From Streptomyces formicae (GTDB lineage Bacteria > Actinomycetota > Actinomycetes > Streptomycetales > Streptomycetaceae): a DNA stretch of 64,000 nucleotides. Under the pieces are notes generated by a model. It had not been told where the DNA came from. It worked only from the letters and a program-made list of their open reading frames with translations, and ran no database searches. Below, piece by piece: positions 1-8,498 of this stretch (positions are counted from its first letter, which is position 1; each line of letters opens with the position of its first letter). The position numbers and the translations under genes are program-made. Where the stretch lies: positions 4,340,001-4,404,000 of the forward strand of contig NZ_CP071872.1 in the NCBI RefSeq assembly GCF_022647665.1, written 5' to 3'.

Positions 1-684
1 GGCAGGGCGGCGGCGGCGCTCGGCCATGAGTGGGCCGTGCTCACCGACCATTCGCCGCGGCTGCGGGTGGCACGCGGGCTGTCGGCCGAGCGGCTGCGGG
101 AGCAGCTCGACGTGGTGGCCGAACTCAACCGGAGTTGGGCGCCGTTCCGGCTGCTGACCGGGATCGAGTGCGACATCCTGCCGGACGGCTCGCTGGACCA
201 GGAGGACGAGCTGCTGGACCGGCTGGATCTCGTGGTCGCTTCGGCCCACTCCCAACTGCGCATGGCGCAACGGCCGATGACGCGACGGCTGATCGCCGCG
301 GTCACGAACCCGCTCGTCGATGTGCTGGGTCACTGCACCGGGCGGCTGCTGACGGGGCGTGACGGGGGCCGGGGCAGGCCGGAGTCGGAGTTCGACGCCG
401 AGAAGGTGTTCGCGGCGTGTGCGGAGCACGGGACGGCCGTGGAGATCAACAGCCGTCCTGACCGGCTGGATCCGCCCCGTCGGCTGCTGCGGCTGGCGGT
501 GCGGGTGGGGACGCTGTTCGCGGTCGACTCGGACGCGCACGCCCCCGGGCAGCTGGACTGGCAGCTCGCCGGCTGTGCGCGGGCCGAGGAGTGCGGGGTG
601 CCCGCGGCGCGGATCGTCAACACCTGGGGCGCGGAGGAGCTGCTGCGCTGGACGAGGACCCGGGCGCTGCCGGGGGCGCCCTGA
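1..684 (+). CDS. PHP-domain metal-dependent hydrolase, C-terminal part
   Basis: The frame is open from the first base, so the N-terminus lies outside the window; 227 residues are visible. PHP motifs can be read in order: TDHS near the left edge, GIECDI, VVASAHS, DVLGH, VEINSRPDRLD and FAVDSDAH, which supply the His/Asp metal ligands of the PHP phosphoesterase fold. The second half resembles the PHP domain of the PolX encoded at 49181-50902 (for example the ALEIN and FAVDSDSH segments), so the two are paralogous modules, but no polymerase part is visible here. The substrate cannot be read from the sequence; family members hydrolyse phosphate esters. Confident at family level only. Confidence 0.85.
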   Translation, partial: GRAAAALGHEWAVLTDHSPRLRVARGLSAERLREQLDVVAELNRSWAPFRLLTGIECDILPDGSLDQEDELLDRLDLVVASAHSQLRMAQRPMTRRLIAAVTNPLVDVLGHCTGRLLTGRDGGRGRPESEFDAEKVFAACAEHGTAVEINSRPDRLDPPRRLLRLAVRVGTLFAVDSDAHAPGQLDWQLAGCARAEECGVPAARIVNTWGAEELLRWTRTRALPGAP

Positions 685-811
685 CGTTGCCGTGTACGGG
701 GCCGCCCCGAAGGACGCGCTGTCCGTGCCGCACGGGCCGCGAGGTGGGACCGTGGAGAAGGAGGCATCGGTGAGGCCGGGGCGGCCTCGCGCACGAGAGG
801 CAGGGATCACC

Positions 812-1192
812 GTGACCGCGACGGACAAGCACGGCGAGGAAGTATCGGTGCAGCTCAGCGGCGCACCGCAGGACGCGGACGCCGTCTTCGGCGCGCTGCT
901 CGCGGCGTACCCCTGCGACCGGGACGCCGAGGAGCATCCGCACGAGGTGGATGCGGGCGGGCACCCGACGATCTGGATGGCCACCTACGACGTGTCGCCC
1001 AGCGACACGGCCGGCCCGGTGGCGCGCACGGCGCTCGACGCCCCTGTGGCGGCGGAGCTGTCCGGCTCGTACCCGGCGGTGGACCGGATGGCCAAGGCGC
1101 TCACCTCGGGCTTCTCGGTCGAGGTGGAGCACGAGGTGTCGGGCGACGGCGAGAAGCAGCTGCGGGTGCGGCTGGAGTCGCCGGCGGGCTAG
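812..1192 (+). CDS. Hypothetical protein, 126 aa
   Basis: I do not recognise a family. The GTG at 812 follows an AGAGG-type ribosome binding site (about 795-800) and gives a compact acidic protein; longer in-frame starts would add an arginine-rich stretch typical of non-coding frame. The protein is rich in Ala, Asp and Glu, without membrane segments or signal peptide. The middle contains a HPTIWMATYDVSP segment and the C-terminus is predicted beta-rich (SVEVEHEVSG, QLRVRLES). It stands alone between the PHP gene and the divergently unrelated ArsR unit. Codon use is normal for the region. Confidence 0.7.
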   Translation: MTATDKHGEEVSVQLSGAPQDADAVFGALLAAYPCDRDAEEHPHEVDAGGHPTIWMATYDVSPSDTAGPVARTALDAPVAAELSGSYPAVDRMAKALTSGFSVEVEHEVSGDGEKQLRVRLESPAG

Positions 1193-1255
1193 GGCCTGAA
1201 GGGGACGCGTCGGCGGTCGACGCACAGACCGCCCGCGCCGCCTCGGTGCTCTTAC

Positions 1256-1290
1256 ATGCCTTGACAGGCATATAACCATTGGCGCATATT
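1256..1290 (+). promoter_or_regulatory. Promoter and overlapping inverted repeat of the arsR gene
   Basis: A consensus -35 box TTGACA (1261-1266) is followed after 18 nt by CATATT (1285-1290). The start codon at 1298 sits 7 nt after this -10, so the transcript is probably leaderless. A perfect inverted repeat, ATGCCT (1256-1261) and AGGCAT (1266-1271) separated by 4 nt, covers the -35 box, the position expected for an autorepressing ArsR operator. The boxes and repeat are directly visible; the regulatory role is inferred. Confidence 0.65.
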
Positions 1291-1297
1291 CGCTTGC

Positions 1298-1705
1298 ATG
1301 ACAGACGCCATCTGGTCGGCCCTGGTGGACCCCCACCGGCGGGCGGTGCTCGATCTGCTGCGCGACCGCGACCGTGCGGTCAGCGAGCTGGTCGAGGTGC
1401 TCGGGCAGTCCCAGCCGAATGTCTCGAAGCATCTGCGGGTGCTGCGGGACGCCGGGCTCGTGCGGGTCACGAAACAGGCGCAGCAGCGCATCTACGCGAT
1501 CGAGCCCGGCCCGATCGCGGAGCTGGACGCCTGGCTGGCCCCGTACCGGCGTCTGTGGAACGAACGTCTCGACGTACTCGGCCGCTACCTCGACTCGGTC
1601 GGCGCCGACGACGCCGACCGCACGCCGAGCCGCACGCCGAGCCGTACGGCAGGCCGTACGAGCGAACACGCAGACCGCCCTGACCGCACAGAGGAGCCAT
1701 CATGA
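1298..1705 (+). CDS. ArsR-family winged-helix repressor
   Basis: A 135-residue protein of the ArsR/SmtB type. The HTH is clear at about residues 24-65 (VSELVEVLGQSQPNVSKHLR, then VLRDAGLV and a wing ending in IYAI). No Cys pair of the metal-sensing ArsR proteins is present, so it belongs to the subgroup that pairs with an SRPBCC/AHA1 protein rather than to arsenic sensors. The tail after residue 105 is low complexity (TPSRTPSRTAGRT). Its stop overlaps the next start (ATGA at 1702), so the two proteins are translationally coupled. It probably represses its own promoter through the inverted repeat over the -35 box. Confidence 0.9.
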   Translation: MTDAIWSALVDPHRRAVLDLLRDRDRAVSELVEVLGQSQPNVSKHLRVLRDAGLVRVTKQAQQRIYAIEPGPIAELDAWLAPYRRLWNERLDVLGRYLDSVGADDADRTPSRTPSRTAGRTSEHADRPDRTEEPS

Positions 1706-2229
1706 ACCGCGTGACCTTCATCACCTTCGATGGCCGGCCGGCCGTCCAGTTCCAGCGCACGTACCCGCATCCGGTCGAGCGGGTCTGGGCCGCCGTCTCC
1801 GAGCCGGAGGGCCTCGCCCACTGGTTCCCGTCGACGGTCCGGATGGAGCCGCGCGAGGGCGGGAAGATCGAGTTCTCCGACGACCCCCACATGTACAGCT
1901 CGACGGGAACGGTGCTCGCCTTCGAACCGCCGCACCGGTTCGCCTTCTCCTGGGAGGGCGACGAGATCCACCTGGAGCTGGCGACGGAGGGGGACTCGGG
2001 CTGCCGGCTGACGCTCACCAACGTCCTGGCGGCGGAGAACACCGCGGCCCGCAACGCCGCGGGCTGGAGCGTCTGCCTCGCCGAGCTGGACAAGCACCTC
2101 ACCGGCGCCTCGCCAGAGGGTCCGCACAGCGGGTCGGCCGAGCCGTGGCAGCCGTACTACGAGGCGTACGTCGCCGAGGGGATGCCCTCGGGGGCCGAGA
2201 TCCCGGGCGCGCCGCAGCAGGACGCCTGA
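1702..2229 (+). CDS. SRPBCC / AHA1-type START-like domain protein
   Basis: A 175-residue protein with the SRPBCC (AHSA1) fold signature: YPHPVERVWAAVSEPEGLAHWFPS near the N-terminus, then EPREGGKIEFSDDP, GTVLAFEPPHRFAFSW and a C-terminal helix (AARNAAGWSVCLAELDKHL). The family forms a deep hydrophobic ligand pocket; the ligand is unknown. The gene overlaps arsR by 4 nt, a very common pairing in actinobacteria, which suggests that the ArsR protein senses stress or a ligand and controls this protein as its sole target. Confidence 0.88.
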   Translation: MNRVTFITFDGRPAVQFQRTYPHPVERVWAAVSEPEGLAHWFPSTVRMEPREGGKIEFSDDPHMYSSTGTVLAFEPPHRFAFSWEGDEIHLELATEGDSGCRLTLTNVLAAENTAARNAAGWSVCLAELDKHLTGASPEGPHSGSAEPWQPYYEAYVAEGMPSGAEIPGAPQQDA

Positions 2230-2282
2230 GCGCGTCGCACCCGGCTGTGCGGCCTGGCGGCACGAACGCGTGCGGGGCGCCG

Positions 2283-3521
2283 CTACGGAACGGGCCGTAC
2301 GGGCAGCTCCCCCACACTGTTGCCCACGAAGCCCGCGTGACGCGGCAGTTCCGCCTCCGGCACGGCCAGGTCCAGCTCGGGGAAGCGGGTGAACAGCCGC
2401 TCCAGCGCGATCGTCGCCTCCAGCCGCGCCAGCGGGGCCCCCAGGCAGTAGTGGGGGCCGTGGCCGAGCGAGAGATGCTGGGCCGCGGACGCGCGGGTGA
2501 GGTCGAAGCGGTCGGCGTCCGGTCCGTGCGCGGCCCTGTCGCGCCCGGCGGCCGAGTAACCGGCGAGGACGGGGGTGCCCTTCGGGATGAGGGTGCCGTC
2601 GAGGGTGAGGTCCTTCGTCGGGTAGCGGAAGGGGAAGTAGCTGACGGGGCTGTCCCAGCGCAGGGTCTCCTCGACGACGTCCGCCCAGCTCGCCCTGGCC
2701 TCCCGCACCAGAGCGAGCTGGTCGCGGTGGGTGCACAGGGCGCGTACGGCGTTGGTGATGAGGTTCAGCGTGGTCTCGTGCCCGGCGATGACCATCAGCA
2801 GCAGCGTGCCGATCAGCTCGGGCCCGCTGAGCCGGTCGCCGTCCTCCTCACGCGCGGCGACGAGGGCGCTGGTGAGGTCGGGGCCGGGGTCGGCCGTCCG
2901 GGTGGCGACGACCACGGCGAGGACGTCGACGAGCTCCTTGTTGGCGGCCATCGCCTCCTCGGGGCCGATGTCGGTGGCGACGACCTGGTTCGACAGATGG
3001 TGCAGCCGGTCCTGGTAGCGGGGGTCCACGCCGAGGAGTTCGCAGATGACGCCCATCGGCAGCGGCATGGCGAAGTGCCGGCGCAGATCGGCGGTCCCGT
3101 CACCGGCGACGGCGGCCGCGCCGAGCCCGTCGAGCAGCTGCTCGGTCACCGTCTCGACCCGGGGGCGCAGTTCCGCCGCCCGGTGCGCCGTGAACGCCTT
3201 GCTCACCAGCGCCCGCAGCCGCCGATGGTCGGCGCCGTCGGCCGTCGTCATGCCCCGCACGGTCGCGAAGGTCTTCAGCGGCCAGCCGTCGGGTATCCGG
3301 CCCTCCCGGAGCGCGGTGAAGTGCTCGGCGTCCTTGGCGACGTCCGGGTGGGCGAGGAACTCCTTGAGGGCGTCGTGCCCGAGCACGGCCATCCCCGCCA
3401 CCTCGCCGGGGAGGACGACTTGGGCCACCGCGCCCCGCGCGAGCAGCCGGGCGTTGTCCGCGTGGGGGCAGCCGCCTGCCGGGTCCATCCGGTGCGGGGC
3501 GGCGGGCGAGTCGTCGTCCAA
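2283..3521 (-). CDS. Cytochrome P450
   Basis: A 412-residue bacterial class I P450. Visible landmarks are the I-helix AGHETT, the K-helix ExxR (EETLRW), the FRYP region and the heme loop SLGHGPHYCLGAPLARLE with the Cys ligand; the usual Phe at the loop start is Leu. I chose the TTG start at 3521 because AGGAG lies 6 nt before it on the minus strand; the next ATG (3488) has no comparable site. No ferredoxin or reductase gene is adjacent, so electrons must come from elsewhere. The gene lies 74 bp behind the ribosomal protection gene in the same direction and could share its transcript. The substrate is unknown. Confidence 0.92.
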   Translation of the reverse strand: MDDDSPAAPHRMDPAGGCPHADNARLLARGAVAQVVLPGEVAGMAVLGHDALKEFLAHPDVAKDAEHFTALREGRIPDGWPLKTFATVRGMTTADGADHRRLRALVSKAFTAHRAAELRPRVETVTEQLLDGLGAAAVAGDGTADLRRHFAMPLPMGVICELLGVDPRYQDRLHHLSNQVVATDIGPEEAMAANKELVDVLAVVVATRTADPGPDLTSALVAAREEDGDRLSGPELIGTLLLMVIAGHETTLNLITNAVRALCTHRDQLALVREARASWADVVEETLRWDSPVSYFPFRYPTKDLTLDGTLIPKGTPVLAGYSAAGRDRAAHGPDADRFDLTRASAAQHLSLGHGPHYCLGAPLARLEATIALERLFTRFPELDLAVPEAELPRHAGFVGNSVGELPVRPVP

Positions 3522-3595
3522 CGAAGGCTCCTGTCGGCGGGTCGGAAGCACAGATCCTACGGTCGACCGGCCCTGCCCGAAGGGGAGTTGACCCA

Positions 3596-5595
3596 CTACC
3601 CGTGGACCCGTCGTACGACGTGCAGCAGGTACTCCTTGCGGTCGAGCGGGTTGTGGTCGGTGCGCGGCCGGGACGGCACGGAGCCGTCGGCGACCGGCGC
3701 GTACCGCTCGAAGGCGCACTCCAGGACGCCCTCGCCGCGCGTCAGTCCCGGCAGTTGCTGTTCGAGCCCGTGGATCCGCACCGCCGGGATCTCGCCCTCC
3801 AGTGCGTAGGCCGTTCCGCGGGCCTCGGTGGTCAGCGGGACGGCGCGGTGGCGCGCCAGGGCGGAGAGCACCGCTCCGAGCGTGTCGGCCGGTGCCTCCA
3901 GCCGGAAGCGGTGCAGGGGCTCGTGCACGCGGGTGCCGGCCTCGCGCAGTGCGTCCGTCAGGACCAGCGGTGCGAGGCCGCGGAAGTCGCCGGCGGTGCT
4001 GGACATGCTCTTGTCGAAGACGGCGTGGGCGTGGCTCTGCCGGGGGTAGTACCCGGAGTGCGTCAGGGTAACGGTGCAGTCGGGGATCTGCCAGCCGTGG
4101 AGGCCCTGCTGGAGTGTCTCGCGCACCGATTCCTCGGTCGCCTTGAAGAAGGCGTACGGCATCGAGCCCAGCTCGACCCCGAGCCGGAACGCCACCCCGG
4201 CGCCGGGCGGTGCGGGGTCGACGCGCAGGCCGACCGTCGCGAGGAAGGGGTTGGTCGCCTTCTGTTCCTTGAACTCGACGGCCGCACCGCTGCCGACGGG
4301 ACGTTCGATGCAGACGGTGGTCGTCTCCCGGAAGGTGACGTCGACGGCGAAGTCGTTCGCGAGCGTCGCCTGGATGACTTCCTTCTGCACCTCGCCGTAG
4401 AGCGAGACGGACACTTCCCGGCGGATGTCGTCCTGGCGCAGGCCGATCAGCGGGTCCTGCTCGGCGAGCTGGGTGAGCGCGGTGTGCAGCGCCGCCCTGT
4501 CGCCGGGGCGGAGGGGCACGACGACCGTCTCCAGTGTGGGCAGGGCGAAGTGGTGCCGCTCCGGGTCCGTCTTGCGCTCCGCGCCGACCGGGTCGCCGAT
4601 GCGGATGTCGCCGAGGCCCCAGACCCTGGCGATCTGACCCGCGGCGACCGCGTCGTGCCGGGCGTCCGGTCCGCGGTCGAAGACGCTGATCGCGGTGACC
4701 TTGGCCTCGTCGTCGTCGCGGAGCCGCAGCCGGTCGCGGGTCCGTACGGTGCCCGAGTACATCCGCACGTACGCGATCTTCTCCCCCGCGGGGCCCCGCT
4801 CCACCTTGAACACGGTGCCGGAGACGGGTCCGCCGGCATCACCGCCGGCCGCGGGCAGCAGCTCCCTGATCCCGTCCGCCAGCGCGTCGACGCCCGCGCC
4901 GGTCATCGCGGAGCCGAAGAAGACGGGATGCACCAGCGCCTGCGCGGTCTGGGCCGCGAGTTCGCCGCGCAGTCCGCGGTACGAAAAGGCCGCCTCGTCG
5001 TCCAGGTACGCGGCGAGGAACGCGTCGTCGTGGGTGGAGAGCACATCGGCCAGCCGGGCGGTGAACGCGGTGTCGGCGGCGGTGAAGGGCGTGAACCGGG
5101 CCCGGGGGTGCCGAGTCCGCCTGCCGAGCCCATCGCGACGGCCGAGGAGGCCAGCCGCTCGGAGATGCCGCGCAGCACGTCCGCGTACCCGGCCCCGGCC
5201 CGGTCGATCTTGTTGACGAAGACCAGCGTCGGAATGCCCAGCCGCCGCAGGGTCCGCATCAGGACCCGGGTCTGCGCCTGCACCCCCTCGACGGCCGACA
5301 CCACCAGGACCGCGCCGTCGAGGACGCTCAGCGCCCGCTCCACCTCGGCGATGAAGTCCGGATGGCCGGGCGTGTCGATGAGATTGACCGTGAGGTCGCC
5401 GATGGCGAACGACACGACGGCGGACTTGATGGTGATGCCGCGCTGCCGCTCCAACGCCAGTGAATCGGTCTGCGTGTTCCCGTCGTCGACGCTGCCGATC
5501 TCGTCGATGACACCGGCGGCGTGCAACAGCCGCTCGGTCAGGCTCGTCTTACCGGCGTCGACATGCGCCAGGATTCCCAGGTTGAGTGTGCGCAC
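3596..5595 (-). pseudogene. Tet/OtrA-type ribosomal protection GTPase, split by a frameshift
   Basis: The N-terminal part (GTG start at 5595) has the translational GTPase motifs AHVDAGKTS, RGITI, DTPGHPDF and NKID. The reading frame then leaves homology after MGSAGGLG, and the remainder (EF-G-like domains II-V) continues in another frame down to 3596. Restoring one base in the G5 run at 5104-5108 fuses both into a protein of about 665 residues, the length of OtrA and Tet(M). Such proteins remove tetracycline-class drugs from the ribosome. Either the gene is truly broken or one G was lost in sequencing. The start codon is buried in a long hairpin, which suggests inducible control. It is followed by a P450 in the same direction. 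Confidence 0.85.
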
Positions 5596-5659
5596 TGCGT
5601 GTCATGTCCTTTGAACAGTCGGAGATTCCCTTCGCGTTGGACATGAACGCAGTGCGCAC
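5588..5659 (-). promoter_or_regulatory. Leader hairpin covering the start of the ribosomal protection gene
   Basis: Two arms, 5588-5609 and 5639-5659, are reverse complements over about 21 nt with one bulge, around a 29-nt loop. In the minus-strand RNA the downstream arm contains the GTG start (5593-5595), so folding would hide the start and part of the SD (AAAGGA in the loop edge). An ATG at 5644 opens a 31-codon reading frame (MSNAKGISDCSKDM...) that runs through the hairpin and overlaps the first codons of the main gene in another frame. Leader-peptide attenuation is known for tet(M)-type genes; its operation here is inferred. Confidence 0.65.
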
Positions 5660-5740
5660 TACCCGCTCCTCGTCTATCGGCCTATCGGCTGCTGACGGCA
5701 GTGCAACAGACGGCGGGCCGGAGCGGCAAACGGTTTTCCC

Positions 5741-6625
5741 TCACTCCGTCACCGGCTGGAGCTCGCGGGCGCTCCTTCCCCGCAGCAGGGCGATGAGTTC
5801 GGTGGCCGTCTCCGCCATCGCCCGCCTGCCGACCGAGAGGTACTTGCGGGAGTCGACCGCTTCGGCGTTGGCGGCCAGGAACTCCCTGATCGCGGCGGTC
5901 ATCGCGAGGTTCAAAGCGGTCCCGATGTTGATCTTGGCCATACCGCCGGCGACGGCGGCCGACAGCTCCTCGTCGGGGACGCCCGACGAGCCGTGGAGCA
6001 CCAGCGGTACGTCGAGGGTGTCCACCAGCCGTGCGAGCAGCTCGTGGTCGAGTGCGGCCGTGCGGGTGGTCATCGCGTGGCTGCTGCCGATCGCGACGGC
6101 GAGGGCGTCCACACCGGCCGCTTCGACGAAGGCCCGCGCCTCGTCGGGGTCGGTGCGGGCCCCCGGCGCGTGGGCGTCGAGCGGCGCGGCACCGTCCTTG
6201 CCGCCGACCTCGCCGAGTTCGGCCTCGATCCAGAGGCCGTTGGCGTGCGCCCAGTCCGCGGCGGCCCGGGTGGCGGCGAGGTTCTCCGCGTACGGCAGGT
6301 GCGAGGCGTCGTACATCACGGAGCTGAACCCCGCGTCGGCCGCCTGCCGCAGCAGGTCCCCGCTGGTGACGTGGTCGAGGTGGAGCGCGACGGGTACGGC
6401 GGCGGCGCGGGCCGCCTCGACCGCGGCGCGGGCGAGCGGGAGCACCCGCCCGTAGCGGTACTTCACCGCGTTCTCGCTGATCTGCAGGATGACCGGGGAG
6501 CCCGCGGTCTCCGCCCCGGCGACGACGGCCTCCGCGTGCTCCAGCGTGATGATGTTGAACGCTGCGACGGCGCGGCGCTCCGCGGCGGCCGCGGCGACCA
6601 GCGTTCCGGTCTCGGCGAGCGGCAT
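5741..6625 (-). CDS. Class II ketose-bisphosphate aldolase (GatY/KbaY/Fba type)
   Basis: A 294-residue zinc-dependent aldolase. AFNIITLEHAEAVV at the N-terminus, LHLDHV (first Zn His and catalytic Asp region), SVMYDASHLPYAEN, EAELGEVGG, LHGSSGV (Zn His) and KINIGTALN (phosphate binding) appear in order. It cleaves a ketose 1,6-bisphosphate to glyceraldehyde-3-P or DHAP. It starts 3 bp after the SIS isomerase gene and both stand divergent from a DeoR regulator, an aga/gat-like catabolic arrangement. The likely substrate is therefore tagatose-1,6-bisphosphate or a similar sugar rather than the glycolytic fructose bisphosphate; this is inference from context. Confidence 0.88.
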   Translation of the reverse strand: MPLAETGTLVAAAAAERRAVAAFNIITLEHAEAVVAGAETAGSPVILQISENAVKYRYGRVLPLARAAVEAARAAAVPVALHLDHVTSGDLLRQAADAGFSSVMYDASHLPYAENLAATRAAADWAHANGLWIEAELGEVGGKDGAAPLDAHAPGARTDPDEARAFVEAAGVDALAVAIGSSHAMTTRTAALDHELLARLVDTLDVPLVLHGSSGVPDEELSAAVAGGMAKINIGTALNLAMTAAIREFLAANAEAVDSRKYLSVGRRAMAETATELIALLRGRSARELQPVTE

Positions 6626-6628
6626 CGG

Positions 6629-7513
6629 TCAGGCTCCGGTGAGGATGACGGAACGGGTGAGGTGGCGCGGGCGGTCCGGGTCGAGGCCGCGCGCCTCGGC
6701 GACGGCGACCGCGAGGCGCTGGGCCCGTACCAGCTCGGCGAGCGGGTCGAGCCCGCCGGCCACCCACATCCCGCCGGTGGAGTGCACCTCGTCGGCGAGC
6801 CCGCCCGGGGCGTCGCCGATCATCCAGGTGGCGGTGCCGCGGGTGGTGACGCTGATGGGACCGTGCCGGTACTCCATCGCCGGGTACGACTCCGCCCAGG
6901 ACGACGACGTCTCCCGCACCTTGAGCGCGGCCTCGGAGGCGAGGCCGACGGTCCAGCCGCGGCCGAGGAAGGTGAACTGCTTGCAGTCGGTGAGCCATTC
7001 GGGCAGCGGCTCGGCCAGCGCGTCGCGCGCGTCGTCCACGACGGCGTCGCTGTGCAGGCCGGCGTGGGCGCGCAGCAGAGTGAAGGCCGAGGTGGCGAAC
7101 CGGGTCTGCACGACGGACCGCTCATCGGCGAAGTCGAGGACGAGGACGTCGTCGGCGGCGGTCATGACGGGGGTGGCAGGGTCGGCCGTGACGGCGGTGG
7201 TACGGGTCTTCCCGCGCAGCCGGCCGAGGAGTTCGAGCACCTCGGTGGTGGTGCCGGAGCGGGTGAGCGCGACGACCCGGTCGTAGGCGCGGCCGTCGGG
7301 GAACTCGGATGCGGCGAACGCGTCCGACTCGCCGTGGCCCGCGCCCTCGCGGAGCGCGGCCGCAGCCTGGCTCATGTAGAGGGAGGTCCCGCAGCCGACG
7401 AAGGCCACCCGCTCACCCTTGGCCGGGAGCAGCTCCGCCCGGCTCGCGGCCAGGTCCGCGGCCCGGTTCCAGCACTCCGGCTGGCTCGCCAGCTCCTCAG
7501 CGACATGGCTCAT
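6629..7513 (-). CDS. SIS-domain sugar isomerase/deaminase (AgaS-like)
   Basis: A 294-residue protein with two SIS domains. The first shows AFVGCGTSLYMSQAAAALRE and VALTRSGTTTEVLELL; the second has FLGRGWTVGLASEAALKVRE and SYPAMEYRHGPIS, the signature of GlmS-like isomerases and of AgaS. The glutaminase domain of GlmS is absent, so it acts on a phosphorylated amino sugar or keto sugar without glutamine. I chose ATG 7513 (MSHVAEEL); the longer frame to 7597 adds a tail without an SD. It is the promoter-proximal gene of the two-gene unit with the aldolase. No PTS or ABC transporter is adjacent. Confidence 0.85.
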   Translation of the reverse strand: MSHVAEELASQPECWNRAADLAASRAELLPAKGERVAFVGCGTSLYMSQAAAALREGAGHGESDAFAASEFPDGRAYDRVVALTRSGTTTEVLELLGRLRGKTRTTAVTADPATPVMTAADDVLVLDFADERSVVQTRFATSAFTLLRAHAGLHSDAVVDDARDALAEPLPEWLTDCKQFTFLGRGWTVGLASEAALKVRETSSSWAESYPAMEYRHGPISVTTRGTATWMIGDAPGGLADEVHSTGGMWVAGGLDPLAELVRAQRLAVAVAEARGLDPDRPRHLTRSVILTGA

Positions 7514-7670
7514 CTCCGTGGTCCACCCTTCGCGTGCGATGTCCGCCGCCCTGCGCGACGGCCATGCGTGTTTATGCAAAGTAGCGTGAGGTTTCAAACA
7601 TCTTCAAGCAAGCACATGGGAATGACGTGCGCTAGGGTCACGACGGAAAGTCCGAGGAAAGGAACCGTTG
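7514..7670. promoter_or_regulatory. Divergent promoter region with candidate DeoR operator
   Basis: This AT-richer gap separates the isomerase gene from the regulator. A 9-bp palindrome GTTTCAAAC (7591-7599) lies near its middle, and TAGGGT (7633-7638) can serve as the -10 of the rightward promoter. The position suits a DeoR-family repressor controlling both directions. The operator assignment is a guess from location and symmetry. Confidence 0.4.
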
Positions 7671-8450
7671 ATGTCCCGCGACGCCCGCTGGAAGGCACTG
7701 CTGGAGCTGCTGGTCGAGCAGGGCCGGCTGGACGTCGAGGAGGCGGCGACGGCGCTGGAGGTGTCGGCTGCGACGATCCGGCGCGACTTCGACCAACTCG
7801 CCGAGCAGCAGATGCTCGTGCGTACCCGCGGGGGCGCGGTGGTGCACGGAGTGTCGTACGAACTCCCGCTGCGCTACAAGACCTCGCGGCGCGCGGCGGA
7901 GAAGCAGCGCATCAGCGCGGCCGTCGCCGGGCTGATCTCACCGGGCGAGGCGGTCGGCTTCACCGGCGGCACCACGACGACGGAGGTGGCCAGGGCACTG
8001 GCGGCCCGCGCCGATCTGGCCACCGGCTCACCGGCGCTCACGATCGTCACCAACGCGCTCAACATCGCCAACGAGCTGGCGATCCGGCCCCAGTTCAAGA
8101 TCGTCGTGACGGGCGGGGTGGCACGCCCGCAGTCGTACGAGCTGATCGGCCCGCTCGCGGACGGTGTGCTCAGCCAGATCACGATGGACGTCGCGGTGCT
8201 CGGCGTGGACGCGTTCGACGTGGTCCACGGCGCCGCGGCGCACGACGAGGACGAGGCCGCGATCAACCGGCTGCTGTGCGAGCGGGCCCAGCGGGTCGTG
8301 GTGGCGGCGGACTCGACGAAGCTGGCGGCCCGTGCCTTCGCCCGTATCTGCGGCACGGAGCAGGTGGACACGCTGGTGACGGACGCCGCCGTGTCCGACG
8401 AGACGGCCGCCGGGTTCGAGGAGGCGGGAGTGGCGGTCATCCGCGCCTGA
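7671..8450 (+). CDS. DeoR-family transcriptional regulator
   Basis: A 259-residue DeoR/GlpR-type regulator. The N-terminal HTH is RLDVEEAATALEVSAATIRRDFDQL, followed by the family motif RTRGGAV. The C-terminal DeoRC sugar-phosphate sensor shows GFTGGTTTTEVARAL, VTNALNIANEL, VTGGVARP, LGVDAFD and VVAADSTKL. The ATG at 7671 has AAAGGA 7 nt upstream; a TTG just before it is less well spaced. The protein is divergent from the isomerase/aldolase unit and most likely represses it until a sugar phosphate is bound. Confidence 0.92.
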   Translation: MSRDARWKALLELLVEQGRLDVEEAATALEVSAATIRRDFDQLAEQQMLVRTRGGAVVHGVSYELPLRYKTSRRAAEKQRISAAVAGLISPGEAVGFTGGTTTTEVARALAARADLATGSPALTIVTNALNIANELAIRPQFKIVVTGGVARPQSYELIGPLADGVLSQITMDVAVLGVDAFDVVHGAAAHDEDEAAINRLLCERAQRVVVAADSTKLAARAFARICGTEQVDTLVTDAAVSDETAAGFEEAGVAVIRA

Positions 8451-8486
8451 GGGCCTTCGGCCACGGCGCGCACCGGGTTCAGGGGC

Positions 8487-8498
8487 TATAACTGGACG
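8487..8498 (+). promoter_or_regulatory. Candidate leaderless promoter of the DUF952 gene
   Basis: TATAAC (8487-8492) lies exactly 6 nt before the GTG start at 8499, and no SD sequence is present. The spacing puts transcription start at or next to the start codon. Confidence 0.5.

Noticed and set aside
5104-5108. Programmed ribosomal frameshifting in the Tet/OtrA-like gene.
   Set aside because: The site has no classic slippery heptamer with a following stimulator that I can support, and similar breaks occur in four unrelated genes, so an indel is simpler.
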